DNA of 64,000 bases from Usitatibacter palustris (GCF_013003985.1 NZ_CP053073.1:2046001-2110000); one strand, 5' to 3'; shown: positions 43,884 through 53,826, counted from the first letter of the stretch. Numbers and translations: made by a program. Notes: generated by a model from the sequence alone, not told the origin.

Positions 43884-44242
43884 GAGGCGTCGGAGAGAAT
43901 GAACACTTGGCCGTTGCGTTCCTCGACGCGGATCGGATCGAGCGTGGCACCGTGACAGGGTCCCGATACGCAAAATCCGCTGGCGGGCTCGAACAGCGCG
44001 CCGTGCGTCGAACACACCAAGTATAACCCAGCCTCCTCGAAGAACTCGCCGGGTTGCCAGTCCAATTCGGTGCCCAGATGCGGGCAGCGATTGACGAATG
44101 CGCACACCGCGCCATCGAAGCGCACGGCGAAGCCTTTTTCCTCGTCCGCCTCGGGTCGAAGCGCGAAACGAACCCCCTTCCCGCCTTCGGGAAGCGCATC
44201 GGACGCGCAGATCGCGCGCGCTTCTACGGTGTCGTCAGCCAT
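43880..44242 (-). CDS. Rieske [2Fe-2S] ferredoxin-like protein
   Basis: 120 residues. The cluster ligands are Cys-x-His in NRCPHLGTELDW and Cys-xx-His in LVCSTHGALFEPASG, spaced as in Rieske ferredoxins of the dioxygenase type. FCVSGPCHGATLDPI follows. The soluble small protein probably passes electrons to an oxygenase or another reductase, which is not found nearby. Overlaps the HAD phosphatase end by 19 bases and the SppA gene by 4. Confidence 0.87.
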   Translation of the reverse strand: MADDTVEARAICASDALPEGGKGVRFALRPEADEEKGFAVRFDGAVCAFVNRCPHLGTELDWQPGEFFEEAGLYLVCSTHGALFEPASGFCVSGPCHGATLDPIRVEERNGQVFILSDAS

Positions 44243-44874
44243 GCATGCAACTCCGCAACACTCGTGCAGCGTGCCTTCGCAGGGCGCGTGTCGAGCAGCG
44301 CCGGTTCGTGCGCGCCATAGAGGACCGCAACGGCGTCGACGCCCGCGTTCGCGGCGAGCTCGAGGTCATGCGTCGTGTCGCCGATCATGACGGCCCGCGA
44401 GGCCTCGACGCCCGTGGTGTCGAGCAATGCGAGGAGCATGCCCGGATGCGGCTTGGCGAATCCCTCGTCGGCGCAGCGCGTGGCCGAAAAGTAGGGGCGC
44501 AATCCGGTCGAATCGAGCGCGCGATCGAGCCCGCGGCGCGACTTGCCCGTGGCCACGGCGAGTTGGTGGCCCCGGCCCGAAAGGTCGGCGATGAGTTCGC
44601 TCACGCCATCGAAGAGCTTGATCCTCTCTTCATCGGTGAGGAAGTGATGCTTGTAGCGTTCGGCGAGCGCTGCACGGCCCGCCGCATCGAGCGATGGCGC
44701 GATATGACGCATCAGATCGGCCATGTTGAGGCCGATGACGTAGCGCGCGTCCTCGTCGCACGGCACATCGACGGAGAGATCGCGGCACGCGGCCTGGATG
44801 CAGCCGGCGATGTGCGCCGTCGAATCCATGAGCGTCCCATCCCAGTCGAACACGATCAGGTCGTAGCGATGCAT
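44224..44874 (-). CDS. HAD-IA family hydrolase (phosphoglycolate phosphatase-like)
   Basis: 216 residues. Motif I is IVFDWDGTLMDST with the nucleophile Asp, motif II AVATGKSRRGLDRAL, motif III KPHPGMLLALL and motif IV MIGDTTHDLELAANAGV. Such enzymes remove phosphate from small molecules, here possibly phosphoglycolate. The gene overlaps RluC upstream by 19 bases and the Rieske gene downstream by 19, so the four genes (rluC, this, Rieske, sppA) form one tight unit. Confidence 0.85.
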   Translation of the reverse strand: MHRYDLIVFDWDGTLMDSTAHIAGCIQAACRDLSVDVPCDEDARYVIGLNMADLMRHIAPSLDAAGRAALAERYKHHFLTDEERIKLFDGVSELIADLSGRGHQLAVATGKSRRGLDRALDSTGLRPYFSATRCADEGFAKPHPGMLLALLDTTGVEASRAVMIGDTTHDLELAANAGVDAVAVLYGAHEPALLDTRPAKARCTSVAELHAWLTTP

Positions 44875-45800
44875 TTCTTGCGGAAAGTCTCGAGGTCGGA
44901 GGGAAGCGGCGCGCAGAGCGTGAGTGCCGCACCTGTGAGCGGATGGCTGAAGGAAAGTTTCGCGGCGTGAAGGAACATGCGCTTCAGGCCGCGCTTCTTC
45001 AGCTCGCGGTTCAACGCGTAGTCGCCGTACTTGTCGTCGCCGAGGATGGGGTGACCCAGGTGCGCGAGGTGGACGCGGATCTGGTGCGTGCGGCCCGTGA
45101 GCAACTCGGCTTCGAGCAGGCTGAATTCAGTACCCCTCTCGATGCGGCGAAGAATGGTCTCCGCAGGCTGCCCATCTTCGGACACGGAGACGCGCCGGTC
45201 GCCGTCGGTCGTCGGGCGCTTGGCGAGCGCAGCACGCACGTGCTGGCGTTCGTTGCGGAAGCGGCCCGCGACGCCAGCGAGGTAGCGCTTGTCCATGTCG
45301 CGCTCGCGCCACATCTCCTGCATCGCGACCAGGGCGCTGCGCTTCTTCGCGAGCAGCAGGACGCCCGAGGTCTCGCGATCCAGGCGATGAATGAGCTCGA
45401 GGAATTTCGCGTCGGGCCGCATCGCACGCAGCGATTCGATCGCCCCGTGCGCCACACCACTGCCGCCGTGCACGGCGAGGCCCGAGGGCTTGTCGATCGC
45501 AAGCAGCGCGTCATCTTCGAAGAGGATCGATAGCTGCTTCAGGTGTGGCGCCCGCTCGGTCTCTTCGCGTTCGGCCAGGCGGATGGGGGGGACGCGAATG
45601 CGGTCGCCCGAGGCGACCCGATAGGCGGCCTCCACCCGGCCGCTGTTCACCCGCACTTCGCCGCTGCGGACGATGCGATAAACGTGGCTCTTGGGGACCC
45701 CCTTGAGACGCGAAAGGAGGTAGTTGTCGAGGCGCTGGCCCGCTTCCTCTTCCGCCACCTCGATCCAGCTCACGGCCGGTGCTTTGCCTTCGTTGGGCAT
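44856..45800 (-). CDS. rluC: 23S rRNA pseudouridine synthase
   Basis: 314 residues. An S4 RNA-binding domain (GQRLDNYLLSRLKGVPKSH, then VYRIVRSGEVRVN) opens it, and the catalytic aspartate is in FLELIHRLDRETSGVLLLAKK. It makes pseudouridine at 955, 2504 and 2580 of 23S rRNA, by similarity to E. coli RluC, which also lies divergent to rne. Start ATG at 45800 has a -10-like sequence (TAGTAT or TATACG) only some 12 bases upstream, so a short leader or a slightly later start is possible. Confidence 0.9.
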   Translation of the reverse strand: MPNEGKAPAVSWIEVAEEEAGQRLDNYLLSRLKGVPKSHVYRIVRSGEVRVNSGRVEAAYRVASGDRIRVPPIRLAEREETERAPHLKQLSILFEDDALLAIDKPSGLAVHGGSGVAHGAIESLRAMRPDAKFLELIHRLDRETSGVLLLAKKRSALVAMQEMWRERDMDKRYLAGVAGRFRNERQHVRAALAKRPTTDGDRRVSVSEDGQPAETILRRIERGTEFSLLEAELLTGRTHQIRVHLAHLGHPILGDDKYGDYALNRELKKRGLKRMFLHAAKLSFSHPLTGAALTLCAPLPSDLETFRKKCIATT

Positions 45801-46162
45801 GGGGCGTATACTAATATCTGTTTGATTTCTAAGCCTGTAGTTGTTGGATTGGCCCCATCAAGATGAGGCCACCCAGGCTAGGCGGGCAGCCAGAGACGGC
45901 GCCCAAGCGGGTTTACAGCGCTCACCTGCCATACCAAGGCAGCGCTGAATTGCAGGAAATACGCGCTCGACGCACTTTGAATTCAGGTCCCTGACCGCAC
46001 GTTTGTGCCGTCAGGGCCAGACGAAAAAAAGCAGAACTCGCCCCTTTCAGCGATCACTCGTGACGCAAATCCAAGTCGACTTCTGAAGTTATTCGTCCCC
46101 CGGGCCCACCCAGTTGGCCGGGCCCTTCTTCCGTGTAGTACGAGCGCGGGAGAAAAGTAAAC
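45801..46162. promoter_or_regulatory. 362-bp rluC | rne divergent region and rne leader
   Basis: No gene is seen. Facing rne there are three hairpins: 45916-45947 (CAGCG and CTGCC arms with GGCAG and CGCTG), 45989-46016 (CCCTGAC and GCAC arms closing a GTTT loop) and 46102-46125 (GGGCCC arms), the last followed by TTCTT 38 bases before the ATG. A 20-bp near-palindrome, GGCCcCATC-AA-GATGaGGCC, is at 45851-45870. RNase E leaders in other bacteria are structured and are cut by RNase E itself, which controls its level; I infer the same here. The promoter itself is not clear. Confidence 0.5.
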
Positions 46163-48985
46163 ATGAAACGCATGCTGTTCAATGCGACCCAGGCTGAAGA
46201 GCTCCGGGTTGCAATCGTCGATGGCCAGAAGCTCATCGACCTCGACATCGAGACCCTCGGAAGAGAGCAACGCAAGAGCAACATCTACAAGGGCGTCATC
46301 ACCCGCGTAGAACCCTCCCTCGAAGCGGTCTTTGTCGATTACGGCGCCGAGCGCCACGGCTTCCTCCCGTTCAAGGAGATCGCCAAGCAGTTCATGACCA
46401 ACGACGACGGCGAATTCGGCCGCTCGAAGATGGCCACCCACCTCAAGGTGGGCCACGAAATGATCGTGCAGGTGGACAAGGACGAGCGCGGCAACAAAGG
46501 CGCGGCCCTGACCACCTATATCTCGCTCGCCGGCCGCTACCTGGTCCTGATGCCCAACAACCCGCGCGGTGGCGGAGTCTCGCGCCGCATCGAGGGCGAG
46601 GACCGCAACGAGCTGCGCGAAGTGATGGACCAGCTCGAAGTCGTCGAAGGCATGAGCCTGATCGCCCGCACCGCGGGCATCGGCCGTTCCCTCGAAGAGA
46701 TGCAGTGGGACTTGAACTACCTCATCCAGCTGTGGACCGCGATCGAGAAGGCCGCGAACGAAGAAAAAGGCCCCTGCCTGATCTACCTCGAGTCGAGCCT
46801 GGTGGTCCGCGCCATCCGCGACCTCTTCCAGCCCGACATCGGCGAAATCCTCGTCGACACCGCGGCGATCTACGAGCAGGCCCTGTCGTTCATGAGCACG
46901 GTGATGCCGGCCAACGTGAACAAGGTGAAGCTCTACAAGGACGACGTTCCCCTCTTCTCGCGCTTCCAGATCGAGCACCAGATCGAAAGCGCGTATCGCC
47001 GCGACGTGACGCTGCCCTCGGGCGGCGCGATCGTCATCGACCACACGGAAGCCCTCGTGTCCGTGGACGTGAACAGCGCCCGCGCGACCCGCGGCCACGA
47101 CATCGAGCAGACCGCGTTCAACACGAACTGCGAAGCCGCCGATGAAGTGGCGCGCCAGCTCCGCCTGCGCGACCTCGGTGGCCTGATCGTCATCGACTTC
47201 ATCGACATGGAAAGCGCGAAGAACCAGCGCGAGGTGGAAAACCGCCTGCGCGACGCGCTCAAGCACGACCGCGCCCGCGTGCAGATCGGCAAGATCTCGC
47301 GCTTCGGCCTGCTCGAGCTCTCGCGCCAGCGCCTGCAGCCTTCGCTGGAAGAGACCACGCACACGCCCTGCCCGCGCTGCCATGGCACGGGCTTCATCCG
47401 CGACACCGCCTCCACCGCACTTCACGTCCTGCGCATCCTTCAGGAAGAAGCGATGAAGGAAGGCACGGCCGCGATCCACGCGCAGGTGCCGGTGGACGTC
47501 GCGACGTACCTGTTGAACGAGAAGCGCAGCGAGATCTTCAAGATCGAGACGCGCCTCAAGGTGAACCTGCTGCTGATCCCCAACCAGCACCTCGAGACCC
47601 CGAACTACACCGTCGAGCGCCTGCGCCACGATTCGCCGCTGCTCGATGCGCAGACCCCCAGCTACGAGATGGCGACCGTGCCGACCGAGGACGAGGACGA
47701 CAAGTTGCCCTCGCGCCAGGACGCCAAGCCCGCGCGACCCGAACCGCTGGTGAAGGGCATCACGCCCGACCAGCCGGCTCCGATCACGCCGACCTCGCTG
47801 CCGATCCAGCAACCGGTCGCCAAGGCGCCGGCTCCGGCCAGCGCGGAAGGTGGCTTGCTCGATCGCCTGTTCGGGTGGTTCCGCAAACCCGCCGAAGCCC
47901 CTGCGCCGGTCGCCCCCGTGGCAACCGCAACGCGGGAGCGTCCTCCGCGTGAAGGCGGTGGCCAGGACGGCCGCCGTGGCGGCAACGGACAGCGCCGCGA
48001 CGGACGTCGTGGCGAAGGCCGCGGCGGTGAAGGTCGCAGCGAAGGTGGCCGTGGTGGCCAGGGCCGCAATCGACAGGAGCGCGGGGGTCGCGATCAACGT
48101 CCTCCCGAGCAGCGTGGCGAACAAGCAGAAGGAGCGCCGCGCGAAGACCGTCCGCCGCGTCCTCCGCGCGAGCCGCGTGAACCTCGCGAGGGTCGTGAGC
48201 CGCGTGAGGGTCGCGAACAACGCGAGCCGCGTGAACAGCGTGAGCCGCGCGAAGCCCGCGAGCCGCGTGAGCAACGCGAGCCGCGCGAACCGCGCCAGCC
48301 CCGTCCGGAGCAACCGCGCCCGGCCCAGCAGGCCGATGGTTCGCCGCGCCTCGAGTCGCACCCCGTTGCCGAGACCGTCGGTGGCGAAGGTGAAGGCGAA
48401 GGTCGCCGTCGCCGTCGTGGCCGTGGCGGCCGGGGTGGTGGAGATCGCGGCGAGAACCGTGAAATCCGCGACAACCGCGACAATCGCGACAGCACCGCGC
48501 CCGCCGTCGTGCAGGAAGAGCAGCACCCGCACGAAGATGCCCCGACGCCGCAATTCGCTTCCGCGGAATTGTTTGCCGCCGAAGAGCAGCAGGCTCCGAT
48601 GACGCCGTCGCCTTCGCCGTTCCCGCCGCCGGCAACGGACACGCTGCAGCCCTCACCCGCGCCGCTCCACGTGGCCTCCTCGGTGGGAATGCCGATGCCC
48701 GCGCCGCGCGTGGTCGTCGACCAGCTCGAGGATGTGGAACCGCAACGCCCCGTTCGCCGCCGCCGCACCGAGGCGCAGCTGGCAGCCCAAGCCGCCGCCG
48801 AAGCACTGCAACTGGTTGAAACCAGTGGCAACGCTCCGGTGGTCGCCGCGCCCGTCGTCGAGGACGAGCTTCCGCGACGCACGAAGCCGCGCCGGCGCCG
48901 TTCGGTCGAGGTGGGTAGCGAGCCGCTGCAACTCGTCGAGACCGCACCCGGGACCGAAAAGCAACCGGAGACGCCGGGGAACTGA
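46163..48985 (+). CDS. rne: Ribonuclease E
   Basis: 940 residues, the endonuclease that starts mRNA decay and processes rRNA and tRNA. The N-terminal catalytic half (1-510) has the start [19 protein letters not shown], an S1 domain ([21 protein letters not shown]), the Mg-binding aspartates in [14 protein letters not shown] and [13 protein letters not shown], and the zinc link CPRCHGTG. The C-terminal half (about 510-940) is disordered and very rich in Arg, Glu, Pro, Gly, with an imperfect REPRE-type repeat near residues 665-720 and an RG-rich stretch, presumably for RNA and degradosome partner binding. A small motif [13 protein letters not shown] near 570 looks like an amphipathic membrane-binding segment. 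Confidence 0.93.
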   Translation: MKRMLFNATQAEELRVAIVDGQKLIDLDIETLGREQRKSNIYKGVITRVEPSLEAVFVDYGAERHGFLPFKEIAKQFMTNDDGEFGRSKMATHLKVGHEMIVQVDKDERGNKGAALTTYISLAGRYLVLMPNNPRGGGVSRRIEGEDRNELREVMDQLEVVEGMSLIARTAGIGRSLEEMQWDLNYLIQLWTAIEKAANEEKGPCLIYLESSLVVRAIRDLFQPDIGEILVDTAAIYEQALSFMSTVMPANVNKVKLYKDDVPLFSRFQIEHQIESAYRRDVTLPSGGAIVIDHTEALVSVDVNSARATRGHDIEQTAFNTNCEAADEVARQLRLRDLGGLIVIDFIDMESAKNQREVENRLRDALKHDRARVQIGKISRFGLLELSRQRLQPSLEETTHTPCPRCHGTGFIRDTASTALHVLRILQEEAMKEGTAAIHAQVPVDVATYLLNEKRSEIFKIETRLKVNLLLIPNQHLETPNYTVERLRHDSPLLDAQTPSYEMATVPTEDEDDKLPSRQDAKPARPEPLVKGITPDQPAPITPTSLPIQQPVAKAPAPASAEGGLLDRLFGWFRKPAEAPAPVAPVATATRERPPREGGGQDGRRGGNGQRRDGRRGEGRGGEGRSEGGRGGQGRNRQERGGRDQRPPEQRGEQAEGAPREDRPPRPPREPREPREGREPREGREQREPREQREPREAREPREQREPREPRQPRPEQPRPAQQADGSPRLESHPVAETVGGEGEGEGRRRRRGRGGRGGGDRGENREIRDNRDNRDSTAPAVVQEEQHPHEDAPTPQFASAELFAAEEQQAPMTPSPSPFPPPATDTLQPSPAPLHVASSVGMPMPAPRVVVDQLEDVEPQRPVRRRRTEAQLAAQAAAEALQLVETSGNAPVVAAPVVEDELPRRTKPRRRRSVEVGSEPLQLVETAPGTEKQPETPGN

Positions 48986-49593
48986 TGGCCCAGGGCACGG
49001 CGATCGATTACTACTTCGATTTCTCCTCGCCCTACGGCTACGTCGCGAGCCATCTTGTCGATGGCCTCGCGCAACGCACCGGGCGCGCCATCACGTGGCG
49101 CCCGATGCTCATCGGCGCCGTGATGAAGGTCACCGGCCAGCCGCTCATGGCGAGCATCCCCCTCAAGGGGGATTACTCGATCATGGATTTCTCGCGGACC
49201 GCGCGCTTCCATGGCGTGCCCTACAAGGCCCCCAGCACTTTTCCGGTGAGCAGCATCGCCGGCGTGCGCGCGTTCTATTGGCTGCAGGACAAGCATCCGG
49301 CCCTTGCCGTGCCGTTCGCGAAGGCGCTGTACGCCGCGTACTTCGCCGAGGACCGCGACATCAGCCTGGCCGAAACGGTCATCGAGATCGCCGCGAAGTG
49401 TGGCGTGGATCCCGCGGCGCTCTCGGCTGCGCTCGCGGACCCGGCCGTGAAGGACCGCACCAAGCAGATCGTCGACGCTTCGCTGGCACTTCGTGTCTTC
49501 GGGTCACCCTACTTCATCGTGGACGGCGAGCCCTTCTGGGGCGTGGATCGCATCCCGATGCTCGAGGAGTGGGTGCGCCGCGGCGGTTGGTAG
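48985..49593 (+). CDS. 2-hydroxychromene-2-carboxylate isomerase-family (DsbA-like) protein
   Basis: 202 residues of the thioredoxin-fold family that includes glutathione-dependent 2-hydroxychromene-2-carboxylate isomerase. The active segment YYFDFSSPYGYVASHLV has serine where DsbA has cysteine, as is normal for this group; ITWRPMLIGAVMKVTG and VFGSPYFIVDGEPFWGVDRI are the other conserved blocks. Classically it acts in naphthalene-type degradation but such genes are common without the rest of the pathway. Its start shares one base with the rne stop, so it is coupled to rne. Confidence 0.82.
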   Translation: MAQGTAIDYYFDFSSPYGYVASHLVDGLAQRTGRAITWRPMLIGAVMKVTGQPLMASIPLKGDYSIMDFSRTARFHGVPYKAPSTFPVSSIAGVRAFYWLQDKHPALAVPFAKALYAAYFAEDRDISLAETVIEIAAKCGVDPAALSAALADPAVKDRTKQIVDASLALRVFGSPYFIVDGEPFWGVDRIPMLEEWVRRGGW

Positions 49594-49616
49594 CCTGATT
49601 CGCACCGGGAGTTCGC

Positions 49617-49991
49617 ATGACCACCATTGAATCCGTCGGGCAGATCGCGATCGCGGCGAAGGATCTCGACCGTGCGCGGGCCTTCTATCGCGACACGCTC
49701 GGCCTCAAGCATCTGTTCGACGCGCCGCCGGGCCTCACCTTCTTCCAATGCGGTTCGATCCGCTTGCTCGTGGAAGTCCCTGCCGACGAGCGCTTCCGCC
49801 ATCCGGCTTCCGTCCTTTATTACAAGGTCGCCGACATCGATGCGGCGCATGCCGATCTCGTGGCCAAGGGCGTGCGGGTCGAGGGCAAGCCGCACCTCGT
49901 CGCGCCCATGCCGGATCACGACCTGTGGATGGCCTTCTACCGGGATTCCGAGGACAACGTCTTCTCGCTGATGTGCGAGAAGCGCAAATAG
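49617..49991 (+). CDS. VOC-family (glyoxalase-like) protein
   Basis: 124 residues of the vicinal-oxygen-chelate fold, probably a dimer binding a metal between subunits. It has VGQIAIAAKDLDRARAFYRD, then LGLKHLFDAPPGLTFFQCG and HDLWMAFYRDSEDNVFSLMC with an acidic metal ligand. Function is not narrowed by sequence; related proteins are lyases, dioxygenases or resistance proteins. Its stop codon lies inside the first copy of a REP-like palindrome. Confidence 0.8.
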   Translation: MTTIESVGQIAIAAKDLDRARAFYRDTLGLKHLFDAPPGLTFFQCGSIRLLVEVPADERFRHPASVLYYKVADIDAAHADLVAKGVRVEGKPHLVAPMPDHDLWMAFYRDSEDNVFSLMCEKRK

Positions 49992-50051
49992 AGGGGTCAG
50001 ACCACTCTATCGCGGGTTGCGGTCAACGATAGAGGGGTCTGACCCCTCTAT
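49988..50051. repeat. Pair of REP-like palindromes
   Basis: Two copies of a 23-base palindrome lie 18 bases apart: 49988-50010 (ATAGAGGGGTC-A-GACCACTCTAT, one mismatch) and 50029-50051 (ATAGAGGGGTC-T-GACCCCTCTAT, perfect). Such paired palindromes with a GGGGTC core resemble REP elements moved by RAYT transposases in proteobacteria. They lie between convergent genes and are read by the 3' end of the phosphatase gene. No other copy was noticed in this window, and no RAYT gene is present. Confidence 0.65.
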
Positions 50052-50498
50052 TTGGTCGAGCCAGCCTTCGGCGGCCTCCTCGATCATGTCGAGCACTTGC
50101 TCGAATCCGGCGGCACCCCCGTAGTAGGGATCGGGCACGTCTTCGCCCTTCCACGTCGCGCTTGTCTCCAGGAACATCGCCAGCTTCGCGCGCGCGTTCG
50201 CGGGCGCCATTGCCTCGAGCTGATGGAGGTGGCTGCGGTCCATCGCGAGGATGTAGTCGTATTCCTGGAAGTGCGCGCGCGTCACTTGCTGCGCGCGCTG
50301 CGCGCTGAGGTCGTACCCGCGCTGGGTCGCGTGCGCCATCGAGCGGCGGTCAGGCGGTTCACCCACGTGATAGTCGAGCGTGCCGGCGGAGGCCACGCGC
50401 ACCGCGAGGCCGCGTTCCTTCGCCTTGGCGCGAAGGACACCTTCAGCCGTGGGCGAACGGCAGATGTTGCCGGTGCAGACGACGAGGATCGATCGCAC
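50007..50498 (-). CDS. Low-molecular-weight protein-tyrosine phosphatase
   Basis: 163 residues. The P-loop CTGNICRSPTAEGVLR (CX5R) starts at residue 8, and the general-acid Asp is in VPDPYYGGAAGFEQVLDM. Roles in other bacteria include control of exopolysaccharide export. The last 14 residues (IEGSDPSIVDRNPR) are encoded by the REP-like repeat and are longer than is usual, so the native stop may have been overwritten by the repeat. It ends near the VOC gene and begins 2 bases after the uvrB stop. Confidence 0.9.
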   Translation of the reverse strand: MRSILVVCTGNICRSPTAEGVLRAKAKERGLAVRVASAGTLDYHVGEPPDRRSMAHATQRGYDLSAQRAQQVTRAHFQEYDYILAMDRSHLHQLEAMAPANARAKLAMFLETSATWKGEDVPDPYYGGAAGFEQVLDMIEEAAEGWLDQIEGSDPSIVDRNPR

Positions 50499-50499
50499 C

Positions 50500-52530
50500 T
50501 CAGCCCTCGCCGGCGATGTTGAGCAGGCGGTCGCGCAGCTTCTTCAGCTCGTCTCGCATCTGGGCGGCGCGCTCGAACTCGAGGTTCTTCGCGGCCTCCA
50601 GCATTTCCTTCTCCACCTTGCGGATGCGCTGGTCGAGCTGCTTCTCGCCCAGGGCTTCGTACTTCGCTTCCTCTTCAGCGGCTGCGCGCGTATCCCTCGC
50701 GGCCTCCGGGTCGTACACGCCGTCGATCAGGTCCTTGATGCGCTTGGACACGCTCTTGGGCTCGATGCCGTGCTCGATGTTGAACGCCTCCTGCTTCGCG
50801 CGGCGCCGCTGGGTCTCGCCGATCGCCGACTTCATCGACTCGGTCATCTTGTCCGCGTAGAGGATCGCCGTGCCGTTGATGTGCCGCGCGGCGCGGCCGA
50901 TCGTCTGGACGAGCGAGCGCGTCGAGCGCAGGAAGCCTTCCTTGTCCGCATCGAGGATGGCGACCAGCGACACCTCGGGCAGGTCGAGGCCTTCGCGCAG
51001 CAGGTTGATACCGACGAGCACGTCGAAGATGCCCTTGCGGAGGTCGCGGATGATCTCGACGCGCTCGACCGTCTCGATGTCCGAGTGCAGGTAGCGAACC
51101 TTGATGCCGTGCTCTGCGAGGTACTCGGTGAGGTCCTCGGCCATGCGCTTGGTGAGCGTCGTGACCAGGACGCGCTCGCCCACCGCGATGCGCTTGTTCG
51201 CTTCCGACAGCAGGTCGTCGACCTGGGTCGTTGCCGGCCGCACTTCCACGTGCGGGTCGACAAGGCCCGTCGGACGCACGAGCTGCTCCACGACCTGGCC
51301 GGCGTGCTTGGCTTCGTAATCAGCCGGCGTGGCGGAAACGAAGATGGCCTGCTTCACCTGGCGTTCGAACTCGTCGAACTTGAGCGGCCGGTTGTCGAGC
51401 GCGGAAGGCAGGCGGAAGCCGTACTCCACCAGCGTTTCCTTGCGCGACCGGTCGCCCTTGAACATGCCGCCCACCTGCGGAATCGTCACGTGCGATTCGT
51501 CCACGACGATCAGCGCGTTGTTCGGGAGGTAATCGATGAGCGTCGGCGGCGGTTCGCCCGGGCCACGGCCCGACAAATGGCGCGAATAGTTCTCGATGCC
51601 CTTGCAGAAGCCCAACTCATGGAGCATCTCGAGATCGAAGTGCGTGCGCTGCTGGATGCGCTGCAGCTCGAGCAGGCGCCCGTTCTGCTGGTAATAGTCG
51701 ATGCGCTCGCGCAGCTCCACCTTGATCGCCTCGATCGCCCGCAGCACGGTGTCGCGCGGCGTGACGTAGTGGCTTTTCGCGTAGAGCGTGAAGCGCGGGA
51801 TGCGGTGCAGGAGCTCGCCCGTGAGAGGGTCGAAGAGTGTGAGCGTCTCGATCTCGTCGTCGAACAGGGACACGCGAAGTGCGGTCTCGCCGTGCTCGGC
51901 CGGGAAGATGTCGATCGTGTCGCCGCGCACGCGGAACGTGCCGCGCCGGAAATCGATGTCGTTTCGCGAGTACTGCATCGAGGCGAGCCGCGCGAGCAGC
52001 CCGCGCTGCGGCACGGGATCCTTCTCGCGCAGCAGCAGACGCATGTCCTGGTAGTCCTCGGGGTCGCCGATGCCGTAGATGCACGACACCGTCGCCACGA
52101 TGATCACATCGGGCCGTTCGAGCAGGCTCTTCGTCGCCGACAGGCGCAGCTGCTCGATGTGCTCGTTGATCGAGGAGTCCTTCTCGATGAACAGGTCGCG
52201 CGAGGGCACGTACGCCTCGGGCTGGTAGTAGTCGTAATAGGAGACGAAGTACTCGACCGCGTTCTCGGGGAAGTACTCGCGCATCTCCGCGTAGAGCTGC
52301 GCGGCGAGCGTCTTGTTGGGCGCCATCACGAGCGCGGGGCGGCCGGTCGTCGCGATGACATGCGCCATCGTGAAGGTCTTGCCCGAGCCCGTCACGCCCA
52401 GCAGCGTCTGCCAGGAAAGGCCGTCGTCGATGCCTTCGACGAGCTTCTTGATGGCCTGCGGCTGGTCGCCCGCGGGAGCGAACGGCTGGTGCAGGCGGAA
52501 GGGACTGTTGGGGTAGGTAACGACTTCCAT
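50500..52530 (-). CDS. uvrB: Excinuclease ABC subunit B
   Basis: 676 residues from the ATG at 52530 ([20 protein letters not shown]); the upstream open frame overlaps the aminotransferase gene and is not used. UvrB is the damage-verifying helicase of nucleotide excision repair. Walker A is [15 protein letters not shown], the beta-hairpin is [22 protein letters not shown], the DESH box is [15 protein letters not shown], motif VI is [15 protein letters not shown], and the C-terminal UVR motif is [19 protein letters not shown]. It is divergent from the aminotransferase gene. Confidence 0.95.
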   Translation of the reverse strand: MEVVTYPNSPFRLHQPFAPAGDQPQAIKKLVEGIDDGLSWQTLLGVTGSGKTFTMAHVIATTGRPALVMAPNKTLAAQLYAEMREYFPENAVEYFVSYYDYYQPEAYVPSRDLFIEKDSSINEHIEQLRLSATKSLLERPDVIIVATVSCIYGIGDPEDYQDMRLLLREKDPVPQRGLLARLASMQYSRNDIDFRRGTFRVRGDTIDIFPAEHGETALRVSLFDDEIETLTLFDPLTGELLHRIPRFTLYAKSHYVTPRDTVLRAIEAIKVELRERIDYYQQNGRLLELQRIQQRTHFDLEMLHELGFCKGIENYSRHLSGRGPGEPPPTLIDYLPNNALIVVDESHVTIPQVGGMFKGDRSRKETLVEYGFRLPSALDNRPLKFDEFERQVKQAIFVSATPADYEAKHAGQVVEQLVRPTGLVDPHVEVRPATTQVDDLLSEANKRIAVGERVLVTTLTKRMAEDLTEYLAEHGIKVRYLHSDIETVERVEIIRDLRKGIFDVLVGINLLREGLDLPEVSLVAILDADKEGFLRSTRSLVQTIGRAARHINGTAILYADKMTESMKSAIGETQRRRAKQEAFNIEHGIEPKSVSKRIKDLIDGVYDPEAARDTRAAAEEEAKYEALGEKQLDQRIRKVEKEMLEAAKNLEFERAAQMRDELKKLRDRLLNIAGEG

Positions 52531-52605
52531 CACGCGTCCGGCGAAACTCTCGATTCTACGGGTTAAAATGTCGAAAAGCAGCGTCCCAACCCGCCCGGAG
52601 AACCC

Positions 52606-53823
52606 ATGTCGCTCGTCGCCGCCCGCCTCAACGCCATCAAGCCGTCCCCGACCCTCGCCGTGACCGCCAAGGCGGCCAAGCTGAAAGCCGAGGGCAAGGA
52701 CATCATCGGGCTGGGTGCCGGGGAACCGGACTTCGACACGCCGCAATTCATCAAAGATGCGGCCATTGCGGCCATGAACAAGGGGCTGACGAAGTACACG
52801 CCCGCCGGCGGCACCGGCACGCTCAAGAAAGCCATCATCGCCAAGTACAAGCGCGACAACGGCCTGGACTACACCGAGAAGCAGATCCTGGTTTCATGCG
52901 GCGGCAAGCAGAGCTGCTTCAACCTGTGCATGGCGCTGCTCGACAAGGGCGACGAGGTGATCATCCCCGCGCCCTACTGGGTTTCGTATCCCGACATGGC
53001 GATGATGGCCGACGCCACGCCCGTCTTCATCCAGGCCGGCATCGAGCAGGGCTTCCGCATCACGGCCGCCCAGCTCGAGCGCGCGATCACGCCGAAGACG
53101 CGGATGATGATCATCAACAGCCCCTCGAACCCCTCGGGCGCGATCTACACGAAGGCGGACCTCGAAGCGCTGGGCGCCGTGCTGCGCAAGCATCCGCGCA
53201 TCGTGATCGCCACCGACGACATGTACGAGCACATCCTGCTCGACGGCTCGAAGTTCGTGAACATCCTCAACGTGTGCCCGGACCTCTACAACCGCACCGT
53301 GGTGCTCAACGGCGTCTCGAAGGCGTACTCGATGACCGGCTGGCGCATCGGCTATTGCGGCGGGCCGGAAGAGCTCATCACCGCGATGGAGAACGTGCAG
53401 TCGCACTCCACGTCGAATCCCTCGTCGATCTCGCAGTACGCGGCCGAAGCGGCGCTCAACGGCGACCAGTCGTGCATGGTGCCGATGGTGGCGGCGTTCA
53501 AGGAGCGCGGAAAGTTCGTCTACGAAGGACTGAACCGCATTCCGGGCGTTCGCTGCGCGAATCCCGCCGGCGCGTTCTATGTCTTCCCTGATTGTCGCGA
53601 GGCCATCCGTCGCCTGCACGAGAACGGCAAGCTGAAGGCCCCGACCGACGCCGCGCTGTGCGAGTACCTGATGGAGCAACCCCTCGCGGTGGCCGCGGTG
53701 CCGGGCTCGGCGTTCGGCATGGAAGGCTACCTGCGCATCAGCTTCGCGACGTCGATGGAGAACCTGAAGAAGGCGATCGACCGGATGAACCTCTCGATGA
53801 CGCCTGAGAAGGCAATGGCGTAA
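52606..53823 (+). CDS. aspC: Aspartate aminotransferase-type PLP enzyme
   Basis: 405 residues of the class I aminotransferase family, subgroup I-gamma by sequence. It moves amino groups between aspartate and 2-oxoglutarate or related acids. The PLP-phosphate site is around [16 protein letters not shown], the ring contact [14 protein letters not shown], and the Schiff-base Lys in [17 protein letters not shown]. The name AspC is approximate; other amino acids such as tyrosine or prephenate may be substrates. A -10-like TAAAAT lies at 52564 before the ATG. Confidence 0.88.
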   Translation: MSLVAARLNAIKPSPTLAVTAKAAKLKAEGKDIIGLGAGEPDFDTPQFIKDAAIAAMNKGLTKYTPAGGTGTLKKAIIAKYKRDNGLDYTEKQILVSCGGKQSCFNLCMALLDKGDEVIIPAPYWVSYPDMAMMADATPVFIQAGIEQGFRITAAQLERAITPKTRMMIINSPSNPSGAIYTKADLEALGAVLRKHPRIVIATDDMYEHILLDGSKFVNILNVCPDLYNRTVVLNGVSKAYSMTGWRIGYCGGPEELITAMENVQSHSTSNPSSISQYAAEAALNGDQSCMVPMVAAFKERGKFVYEGLNRIPGVRCANPAGAFYVFPDCREAIRRLHENGKLKAPTDAALCEYLMEQPLAVAAVPGSAFGMEGYLRISFATSMENLKKAIDRMNLSMTPEKAMA

Positions 53824-53826
53824 CGC

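Noticed and set aside
48130..48330. Regular repeats that could suggest CRISPR or a minisatellite
   Set aside because: They keep the rne reading frame as REPRE codons with no unique spacers.
45983..48553. Long minus-strand open frame opposite rne
   Set aside because: Composition is a shadow of the repetitive rne coding sequence and no domain is visible.
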